Shown: piece by piece, positions 23,386-34,000 of the stretch
How positions within the stretch are numbered: position 1 is the stretch's first letter
How the letters are laid out: every line of letters starts with the position of its first letter
Assembly: GCA_947561715.1 (NCBI GenBank)
Contig: OX387198.1
Coordinates: forward strand, 11,656,001 to 11,720,000
Direction: 5' to 3'
From: Ascidia mentula
Taxonomy: Eukaryota > Chordata > Ascidiacea > Phlebobranchia > Ascidiidae
Length of the DNA: 64,000 bases
Made by a program: the position numbers and the translations under genes
Notes under the pieces: model-generated
Database searches by the model: none
What the model was told of the DNA's origin: nothing
The model's input: only the letters and a program-made list of their open reading frames with translations

Positions 23386-26383
23386 ATGGGGTCAATTAAA
23401 TTATTGTCGAGAACTTTTTCCCGCTTACGGCGTTCAAGTTACGCTGTGCAAAGTTTAAGCAATAAAGCACCATCTGCAATTACAGCCAAAAAGTACAGTA
23501 CGTCGGTTCCCATTGATGACGAACTTCTTGGGTTTACAGAAGAACAAAAACAGGTTCCTGTACTTTTATAATATTAGTACTACTCTTGAGGATGCAACTA
23601 CCATTTTTAAGACGGATTGAAGCAAAAAAATAATTAAAATTCATGCAACAACAATCATTTAAGTGATTTTTACAAAAGTCACAGGAAATTCTTTTTATGA
23701 AACATTAATATTTGTTTTGCATAAATGATATCTGTGTATACCTTTGTAGCTGCGAGACAGCATTTCCAAGTTTTTGAAAGATGAGTTGACCCCATTTGCT
23801 GATGAAATTGACCGCACTAACAATTTTCCACAAATGCGATCCTTTTGGAAGAAATTGGGCGACATGGGCTTGCTGGGAATTACAGCCCCAGGTAAAATAA
23901 ATTGCATGATTAAAGTGATTTTTTGATTCAGTATTATTTAGGTTTAATTGAAATAAAAAAAATTTCATTTGACAATAATCCACCCTTTACTACCACTGTT
24001 ACTGATGGTCTTTAAAATTACTAGTTGAAAAAAAGCAATTATTTTGTAGTTGAAGATGGTGGCACTGGACTTGGCATTTTTGAACATTGTATTGTTATGG
24101 AGGAAATGTCACGGTCAAGTGGAGCTATTGCATTAAGTTATGGGGCCCATTCAAATCTCTGCATAAACCAAATTGTTCGACATGGCAATGATGAACAGAA
24201 GGCCAAGTACTTGCCGAAGGTATTTTGAAAAGTTAATTCCTTTTTAATTTAATTATTTGTACATTTCATAAAGTTGATTTCTGGCGAGTCAATTGGTGCT
24301 CTAGCGATGAGTGAAGCTGAATCTGGATCTGATGTGGTTTCTATGAAACTAAAAGCTGAAAAGAAAGGTAATATATTGGGCTGTTGTAACCTTTTGCGTA
24401 TATTTTTAGATCAACAATGAAGTGCTGCTATTTTTGACACCAATATTTTGATAATAATTGTTTGTATTTGTCCCAACATTGTAGGGGATTATTACGTTCT
24501 AAATGGAAATAAGTTTTGGATCACCAATGGCCCGGATGCAGACACATTGGTTGTGTATGCAAAAACAGACCTCAGTGCAAATACCCAAGGCATCACAGCA
24601 TTCATAATTGAGAAAAACATGGAAGGATTTTCCACTGGGAAGAAACTTGACAAACTTGGCATGCGAGGTTCCAGTACTGGAGAACTGATCTTTCAAGATT
24701 GCAAAGTGCCTGGTAAGTGTACTTTGAAAGACATGATTTTGACTTAAGATTTACCACTTAAGTATTAGATTGTTTGCTTCTTGCTTTTCACGTATTGGCA
24801 TGACATGAGTCGGTAATTTTATGCAGCAAGCAATACCTTGGCCTTGATCTAGAAAAAATTGGTGCTTCTGCTGGACCTCTTGGTAAGGTTTTTTTGGGTC
24901 TTCTTCTTATTGCTGTCCCTTAATTTATCCAAATGCACAAAAAAAACACATTCAGAAAATCCTGCTTGGGATAGAATTTCAAACCTTGTTTTAATGTTCC
25001 TGTTGTCAATATCTGAGTTGCTTACTCATGCATTTGGAGCAATTGACCATATTTATCATTTTTTGTCATTATTTTGATTAGCCACACACACGCTGGGAGC
25101 ACTAAATAAAGGTGTTTATGTGTTGATGAGTGGTCTGGATTTGGAGAGGCTTGTTTTGTCAGCTGGACCTCTTGGGTAATTTCACAAAATTTTTCAGAAG
25201 TTTACTGTGTATTGGTTGCTTTGGCTGATTAATATTTTGTAGCATTCAAATTCAAATCTGCAATCTTACATTTTCATCTCTATTTAGTGTTCTGGCAATT
25301 TTTTTCTATTAATTTTCTGCATATTTTAACAAGAAATCTTGCCACACTAACTCACAAATGCAGGTTTAGAAATTTGCACAAGCTTCTTTTTTGTAAACAG
25401 GCTGATGCAAGCTGTTCTTGACACCGCATTTCCATATGTGCACGACCGCAAACAGTTTGGGCAAAAGATTGGCGAATTCCAGGTTTGTTTAATCAGTTTT
25501 TTGAAGGTGTATAAATGGTACAAATTCTGTAGTCTGGAAATGTATTATTATTGTTATTAAGTTTGTCCTATTAATTCAATATCTAAATTAAATATCAGTT
25601 TTGATTCTTTAAAAAATCAGGTAAATTTTAAATACCATTTTCAAAGCCTACACATGTATACAAAAATGTTGATGCTTATCCAAAAGTCACTTTAATATAA
25701 CCTCATTTTTTATTGGTTACAGCAGCATTTCTGAAAAGGGTTCCATAAAAAATCCTAATGGTTCCTTGAGCTGCTAGATAATTTCAAGCAACATTTATGA
25801 CTAAAAATTTCAATTTCTCCATGACTTTGTACATAAGACCATTGTGGTAAAAAATGCTGGACATCAACAATAAAAATGTGTTTATATTTGCAGCTAATTC
25901 AGGGCAAGATGGCAGACATGTACACAACCTTAAGTGCATGCAGGTCTTACATGTACACAGTGGCACGAGCATGCGACAAAGGATATTTCAATAACCGAGA
26001 CTGCGCTGGGGTAATCTTATACGCTGCAGAGGCAGCCACCAAGGTAGCACTGGACGGAATTCAACTACTGGGTAGGGTTTATAAGAATGTTAGTGTTTAT
26101 GAAAGTTTGTGACATTTTGGCTGTGTTTACCTTGAAAAAAGATGATGTATTTGACTATTTGTGTTACTTTCGGCTGATAACGATACATTGGAACTTTCCC
26201 ATCTTTCAAACCCATTTGCTGATTATTTAACTTTACATTTTGTGTGCAGGTGGAAACGGGTACATCAACGATTATCCGACTGGCAGGTTCCTTCGCGACG
26301 CCAAACTGTACGAAATTGGAGCTGGAACAAGTGAAGTTCGTCGGTGGCTGATCGGTCGCACGTTTAACGAACTTTTCAAGTGA
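23386..26383 (+). CDS. IVD: Isovaleryl-CoA dehydrogenase, copy 2 (9 exons, 429 aa)
   Basis: Exons 23386-23553, 23750-23891, 24050-24219, 24274-24367, 24485-24712, 25082-25175, 25401-25482, 25894-26071 and 26250-26383 join in phase. Every exon except the first equals its copy 1 partner in length, and all intron positions match, so the pair is a tandem duplication. The reaction is the same as for copy 1. The catalytic-base motif is GLDLE289[10 protein letters not shown]. The acyl-CoA dehydrogenase signature reads E174-AESGSD180, where copy 1 and most relatives have EPGSGSD; it still fits the loose signature E-x2-[GSAN]-G-[ST]-D. Exons 5 and 8 are nearly identical to copy 1 even at silent sites, while introns have diverged. 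Intron 5 holds a damaged additional exon 6 at 24827-24882. A Ser/Arg-rich presequence is present. Confidence 0.93.
24827..24882 (+). pseudogene. Damaged extra copy of IVD exon 6 inside IVD2 intron 5
   Basis: The stretch aligns with exon 6 of IVD1 (20330-20423): AGCAATACCTTG then GCCTTGATCTAGAAAAAAT and GGTGCTTCTGCTGGACCTCTTGG, with about 37 bases missing in the middle. Its acceptor (TTTTATGCAG) and donor (GTAAGG) still look usable. If spliced after exon 5 it would hit a TAG within nine codons, so it is either dead or a poison exon. The working exon 6 follows at 25082. Confidence 0.7.
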
Positions 26384-28057
26384 TTGGATTGAGCTCAATG
26401 TTTTTCACCACATTTTATCATATAGAATGGCTTTGCAATTGTAGCTGAAAATTGCTTGAAGCCCAAATACGTTAAAACTATGCTGATCAATGCTACCTGA
26501 TATTCGATCGTGTTTTTTCGCGCTTTACCTTGACTAAATGCTTTCGTGTTGTCAATGGGCTTTTTCTTTGATACTCGGACAGGTTTTTCTGGGAACGCCA
26601 AAGGCATCTTTTCCATTTGGCTAAAAAATAGTGTATCCAAAACCACACGATTTAATTTTCTGGGCTTTACTGAAACGCACGGAAACAATTCTACCGAACA
26701 GGAAACGCATAAAAAGATAGGAAAACGAATGGAAAATGAAACTTTTGTCGAGAATGCGGCGGGCGGGCAATGAAAGACGCCGTTGAATGCAGTGGAGATG
26801 GGTGTGGGCGGCAGCTAACGGTAAACTGCTTTCCTTGGACAGTCGGGGTTCATTTGTACACGGCAGCGGCTTGAGAGTTTTACAAAACGAACTGTCGAGG
26901 GGCAAAAACAAGACATGCAACTCCGGCGGTTGGTTTGAACAAAAAACAAACCGTTGTGACAACAACTCTAGTTTACCAGTATGCGGGATTTTTCCCAAGG
27001 AAATATTTGTACGGATATAAAGAATACGAATTGTTTCTATTATCTTAAGGCGACGACTGTTAAGTAACTTCGTGTACGGCTCACCAGTTAGTGGTAAACA
27101 TTAGTGTTGAAGCAAAAAGACTTAAGGTTAGGGGTAAGTTAAACTAATTTAATAGCTTTGGAATTGTATGTTTTACCGTGCATGGTTTAAATCCCCTGTC
27201 GTTAGCGGCCATGCTTGTACCAGTGTGAGCTCTAAGTCTTAAACTTTCGATTCTATACACCTTGTAGGAAGGAACGACGAGGCGGGAGCACCAGAGTTCA
27301 CGAGTGCAACAGACGCCCGATGCGGCCGGTCGCGCGGACAATACTGCAATGTGCGCGTCACGTCGCATACGTTTGTGTACTATAAGTGTGGCGGTTCCAA
27401 TAGGTAGGCAATGGAGAAACACTTTCGACTGGTACCACTTGAGAAACGAGCTCGTCGCGGACGCGCCGCGGGCTTTTGTACTACGATCGTCCACAATGAA
27501 GGCGGTACCCATTTCAGCGCACTGCAACGCTGCTTCAAGTCAAGATATGCGGGAGGCAAAGGTTAAACGTCAGGATAAAAAATGAAACTTATTGGTCTGA
27601 AGCAATTTCTAACGATAAAAGTTAACAGCGACTGGATGTCATAACATCGGCGACTGATCCAGCTCCAATAAAACGCGGGACATAAATAATAAGGCCGATG
27701 TTGGCCTATAGCAGAAGTTCAAAGCAACGACGCTGAGAGAAAGAAATATTACTGTCGTAGTCAATTTTGGTCCCAACTGTTTGCATCACAGGCATAATGT
27801 TCTGCTTCATATCGTTCTGCGTCTTGCCGAGAAACTTTACAAAGACGGTGGGTGAAATCTCAAGGATCAAATCGACACCACCGCTTGCGGCGCAAAAGAG
27901 GAAAGCGCAGTGGTTGACGTCACAATGCTCAAGAGCGCAACCCTGTGTGTATTGAAGATCAGCTTGCGAGTTGATGAGGTAAAAGGCGCCGCGCTCCGAA
28001 CGCCACTTCGTCTCACAATGTGACAACGCAGGAGGCAGACGTCATCATCGCGCTTCG
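26384..28057. other. Shared 3' flank of IVD2 (+) and SPRED (-)
   Basis: The two genes converge here. Several open frames on both strands (for example around 27144-27585 and 27706-28026) overlap each other, match no family I know and probably lie in the SPRED 3' UTR. I see no AATAAA clearly placed for either gene. Confidence 0.4.
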
Positions 28058-31000
28058 CTAATGGCGACCGACTTGGCCGCCGCCGGGGCTGTGGCGCTGC
28101 GGAACCATGCTCTCGTGACGCCCTCCGCAGCAATGGCACCAAATTCCACATTTGTGGCATGATTTTAAGAGGGGGTAGAGACAAAGACACGGCACGAAAA
28201 CGGAGAGAACGCCCAGCAGAATCCAACGACGCCAACGCGTGCCTCCGCGACAGGAACAGGGGTTGTCCGTGTGGTCAGTCTGCGAGTCGGGCAGGCACCG
28301 ATGGAGGGTCCCCCGCGCACACGAAAGACAGCTGGCGCGATTTATACACACTTCAAACGCGTCCTCGGGGGCAGACGGACAAGAGCCGGGACTGTTTTTG
28401 TCGTGATTGAACATCGCCTGACAGTATCGACACTTGGAGCGCTCCCCCAAGTCCTCCTTTTGCTTCCCGCGCTTTTCGTCGTAACTGGGTTTGCTCATCA
28501 CCGACGGGTGGCGCATGCCTTTCTGCGTGTCCTTGAAGCCAAACGTGGGACTGGTCTGGTAGGCGAGACTGTTGACGTGGTGCTCTGGCGACGTTTCGTC
28601 GAAGCTTTTGAAAAAGTAGTTTCCGCTACCACAGTGCGACACAGTCCTCGAGGGCGTGTATCTGTAGCTCGGGTACTTGACGCCGTGTTCCTCGACCGAG
28701 CGGTTTCGGTGGGACCCGGGGCTTTTTGACGACGCAATCTGCACGTAAGAGTTCGGCTTCGTCGGCTGCAAGTCTCTTTGTCGCTCCAAGTGGTCGAGGT
28801 TGGGTGTTTTCGTCCGCCGCCCGCGGGAGCCAGAGTCGTGCCGATTGCGGGACCGGTGTCGGCGCGAGGGCGTCACTGCAGTCCGGCCGTTGTGCGTGAC
28901 GTCATTGCCGGGGTGGGGCGGCTTCTCGGGATCCTGTTACAGAGGCAAATATGGTCAGGGTTTCGATGTAAAGGCAATGATGGATTACTGTTCATCTCGT
29001 GCGTAAAATGTGGACGTTTACATTTCAATAAAAACTGTGCAAAAGTAAAAACATAATATCATTTCTTATGCATCAAGCAAAACTTTCCTGACTGCTTCAA
29101 CTGAAAATAAGAGTCGACCAGTCAATATTAATGTTCACTGTGGAGAAAACACAGCACCTTTATAATTTCCCCCTTCAATGGCACTTGCGGGAACGTGAAC
29201 GCTTGCGGGGCGGTCGACACGGGAGGGCGCTGCGGCGCGTCAGGTGTCGGCAGTTTGGGAGGAATGTGTGGCAGAGGGGACGGTGTCGGACCCCCCCTGT
29301 GGGCGCGTCCGGGTATCGACGAGGAGTGACGTCGCACGGGCGGGTTCGACGCCGTGGGCGGTGACGTCGTCGTCTGTTGCCATGACGACGTGGATAGGGT
29401 CTGTTGTCTGTATTGCGCGGGCAGAGTGGAGAGGGAATGACAGCAGTGGGGTTTCGTGTGTCGTCGTGACGAGCTCGAGGACGACGAGGTGTGAGAAGAT
29501 GTCGACTGAGTTTTGATCCGAATCGAATCCTCGGTTCTACCTCCGACTGACGCAGGCAGCGGCGAGCTGGCGGGCGAGGCCTGAGGGCAGAGGTTTTTCC
29601 GTCATGAATAAGTAATGGGATGAAGCGGAAGCGCACATATAAATACGTTAAGTATGCATGTTTAATTAAACATGCGCTACATTGTCTTCCAAAGACATTG
29701 AGCCAAAAAATACGTCACAGACAAAAGTCGTCCGTTTCTTCGGTGACAATTTAAAATAAAAGCGACCTTGAAAATAGGCCACGGTGTTGCCCTTAGTGGT
29801 GGATAATGATAATGGAGTAAAGGTTTCTTTTCTAGGCGCTGTATGCAGTAAATATGTTAGCCGAACGGTAAAAGACGTGGACTTACCGATTGCGGATCAT
29901 CAGAAGTTGTGCTGCTTCCACAACTCATGTTGTTCACGGCAACTGAAATGTAAACACAGGATTTAAACATTTAGCAAAGGCAACCATACAACTTAGCATG
30001 CAGTTTTACCCAAAATTGTACCACGGGGGCACACATCGCACAACATATTGGTCATTTGCGTAGGTAAAAAATCATTTGACACTATATGATATATCCAACG
30101 TGGTACACATAGACGCGCATTTTGAGCCTAAAGTGAAGCCATGACACACATTCTGCTTTATGAAGGGATTAGAAAAGGTCCATAGAATATAGTCTTTCGA
30201 TCTCGGGCATAATTTTCGAAAGCGCACTTGTTTTCGACAAATACGGGTGGTAGTTTTTTTGTTTGCGATTCGGCTCTTAAATTGATCGCGTGCTTTGTTT
30301 CCACGCCGCGTGCGAGAAAGGAAATAACAAGTCTTAATCGGACGTGAATCACCCGCCTGCCCACGGGAGATCACCACAACACAGTGAAGGGAGGGCGGGA
30401 GAGTTCAGTTCACACTCAAATCAAAACCGCGAGAGGAATTCCACTCTTTGGGATCCCTGACGCAAAACAACAGACTCCAAAGCTGAGCGCGAGTCTGCAC
30501 TGCTCAGGCCTGCGACCGAGCAACTGAGAGGTTTGCTGATAAGCGGCCAAGATGACCTTATCCAAGGGCCTGCGCATCCATGTGAATGCGCCTGGAGCGC
30601 CTCGTTCCCAATGCCATATAGGGCGAGGGCACGACCGCCCAGTCGCAAAACAAGTGCGGGTAATTACGCGGGCGATTAAAACAGTTTGCGTCGGTGAAGT
30701 AGATCAAATGCCTCGACAATCGTTTGTAAAATGTGTGCTAGGACCTTGTTGAGAGGATCCTGTCGCTTGGCAGTGCCTAATATACGGGAAAGGATCAACA
30801 TGGGAACGTGTACTTTACAGACCCCCGACCAAATCCTTCACTGAAAAGCCGGAAAGGCGAGCCGCAGTGTTCATCCAAAGTACCTAACCATATTTAGGCG
30901 CAATGTTGTTGGCCAGCTGGTGTCAGGCGTCAGACGAGTTCGGCCGAAATTTTGTCATGTCCCTATGTCGGCGTTCATATACAGGTTAAGTAAAGTGGAA

Positions 31001-34000
31001 AACGGACTCTGGTGGGTCAATGCTGCAGTGTGGTCGCGGTCCATGTCGACTTACCAGCAGCACCGCGCGAAGCAAAATCCGAGAGGCCGCGAAGAATTAA
31101 AGAACGCAACATGGCCGACAAAAAGCGTCGGTGTGCTCTCCGACACACCAGAACAAAAAAGAAGGCAGGCTGAGGTAAAAGAGACCGGATAAACGAGGCG
31201 CTCCTCGAACGACGACCTGTCTTCGTCGGTGCTTCCTGTTTAGACTTTGGCATGCTGTCATCGCTAATCAATTGGACGCGAGGCGCGGGCTAGTGATGGC
31301 GTCCGGTTGTGTCGGCGAAGGCTTGTCAAAAGGGCGGAAGCCAGCTGCCGCATCTGCCCGAAAAACGCAGATTTTGACGTCCCTGCTCTTTGTTATTGTC
31401 GACAACGGGTGGCACGGAGGGAGAATATTGGTGCAATAAGGAATCAAGGAAATGCCTTGTTGCTGCACGTTTAATCTTGTTTATGAGACGTTTTACAGTC
31501 TTTTTTGCATGTGTACTCCCTTGGAGAAAAGCCATTTAAAAAGGTCGATATTAAATGTGAACTACAGTGAACTAGAATTAGAACCATGTTTGAACCGCAA
31601 AATTGATGATTTTCAAAAAAGTGCATTTTCTATGCAAAAATAAACCCAAATTTTCATTTGCAACACCGAAATGCACATAAGTCCGCGACAGACAAGGAAA
31701 ATGAATACAGCTTTAAAGCAACTAGAGGAAATCGCCTCACGACACTTTACGCTCGAGTGCGCGCCAACAAATCAGCAATGCGTAACGAGTGCGGAATTTG
31801 GGTTAAACGTTCTCCGCAGGGCAATTTAGGCGCATTGCACCACAAGCTATCGGGCGTTAAGATCAGCCCGGCGCGTGGGGCTTGTCAAGTTCGACGCAAA
31901 GAGGATCTTCGTCAATTATAGCATTTTTGAATTATGGGGTTTTCTACATTGGAGGCCCTTTGATTTGTCGGACAAACGAAATTTTAACACGTGAAATTGC
32001 AACCTTTTTGGACGAAGGCGAAATATGCGATAAGTTCTGTCTTGAGAAGGCGGGGTTGAAGCAGCATAAGTTATAGGAACCTCACGATGCGAAAATGTCA
32101 ACTCAGTATTTTTGTTCAATGCTCGAAATGGCTGAGAACGTTCGTTACCATATATACTATAATACGTGGAAAGTGGATGCTGTACATCCATTCCGTCCAT
32201 ACGCAATCGGTCAGCTTATTAGTAGAATTCGCGATTAAGAAACATCATCAGCAAACAAACCCGGTAACATACACAAAACACAGCTTGTTGTAAACAAACA
32301 GCTCTCCGGGAGTTGGAAGGAGTAACTGCGCCCGAGCAGGATACGAGGGGTCCGGGTGGTAATCAGGGAAGACGTGATCGGAAACAGTGCATCCGTTGGT
32401 ATACGAGTGTTTAGACGGTCTCTTATACACGCCGCTGATGGCAGTCTAAACCGTGTGGCGATCCATCCAGCGCACAAAGGCTGTGCCCAAAGCGATGTTT
32501 GCTGTTACTGGTTGAATCGAGGGAGTTGTTTTCGGTTGGAATTAAATTTCACATTCGCACTTTGAACAGCACGAAGGCACAAATAGAACTTATTCCCAAG
32601 GCGCACAGTTTTCACAATACGTCATTTAAGCGGTTGTATATTTGGGCACGTGTTTTATGTTATGCGAACAGTAAAAAATCACGATCCCAATCTTATTTGA
32701 AACACCGGTGCTTTGTCGCGGCGGTAATTGTACCGTTCAAAAGTCAACTTTTCATATTTAAGAGGAAACTGGTTCAAACGGCACTTGGGTGCCGTCAAGT
32801 TTAAAATCTCAATGTTAAAAGCGAAGTGCATCACATACGTATACCCGAGATTACGATCAAATACGTGACTGCCTCAACATCAAAAAGTTTCCGAAAGTGT
32901 CACCTACATTAAGAGGTTGATTTCTGGCTGACAAGTTTCGGACAAACTACTTCAAAGCCACAGCGATTAAATCCAACCCTCTTATAGAGCAGCCATAAAC
33001 GGGTGATCAGCAAACAACAGGTGTACCGTTAAGTAATCCATAAAAATGGAATTAACGGCCAAGGACGCAAGTCAAAGAACAAAGGTCGCGAACATGGTGC
33101 AATTACCGGGCCGCATTTGCTTTGGGAACTTCTAACCCGCAGGCCCCGGAAGGGAACGTTAAGTTTACTGCGCGAACACTGCGGTGAGCAAACAGTGGAG
33201 CTGGTTTGGGCGAGCGGAGGGCGCCGTGGTATACGAGAGTCTCTCGGAAATGCACAATGACGACTGCAAACCACATCCCGTCGAAAGCGCCGTTCGAGCG
33301 CGGTGATTCATTGCGTACGGAAAGAAGAGCGCAGCGCAGTAAAGCAGAGAAGGGTCTACATCACGTAATACCACCAGAGTTGACACTTTTCCACCTTAGT
33401 GTCAAGCGGCTTCTCACCACAAGGAAAGGGGGTTGTTTGCGGTTAAATAGAATAACGGGTAATTGCAAATCGAATCGTTCGAAAAAGGTTTCAATGCCAC
33501 CGAAAGGGAATAGATCGTCACGATAACACCTGGATTCGTTTTTTGTTCGAATTTTCGTAGTACAACTGATAATCCCAAAACCGAACTTCCAAGTTCATGT
33601 AACGAAACTCGCACATCGGAGAAAAGGATTCGTACTCATTCGTCCTTGCTAAATTGAAGGGCGTATAGTCCTTGTCTTTTTAATGTACGACATAAGCCGG
33701 GCGAGGACACAAGCGGCCACAGTATCCGACACAGGCCCAGCTGACTAACGACGCAGCAAAACCGCAAACCGTTACGGGGTGACAATCTTCCGCCCAATAC
33801 CAACCACATTCACATGCTCTATCATTGCACTGTTTATAGCTCGCAAGCTTAAATCGACACCCTTTGCCTTCGAGAGAAAAAAGTCCTATCTGTTTTGATT
33901 AAGGTGTGTTGTAGTGGGAGTCTCAATTTTATTTCTATTCTTTTTGGGTGTTAATTTTTGTTTGAAGATGTGCAAATTGACTGTACGACCCCAAAAGGTT

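Noticed and set aside
24274-24280. Loss of the acyl-CoA dehydrogenase signature in IVD2 as evidence of a dead gene
   Set aside because: The changed motif still fits the loose family signature, the catalytic Glu and all splice sites are kept, and the frame is open throughout.
27150-27230. tRNA-like B-box (GGTTTAAATCC) near the SPRED 3' flank
   Set aside because: No matching A-box, acceptor pairing or cloverleaf could be drawn around it.
27144-28026. Several 90-127-aa frames downstream of the SPRED stop
   Set aside because: They overlap each other on both strands and fit better as SPRED 3' UTR and flank.
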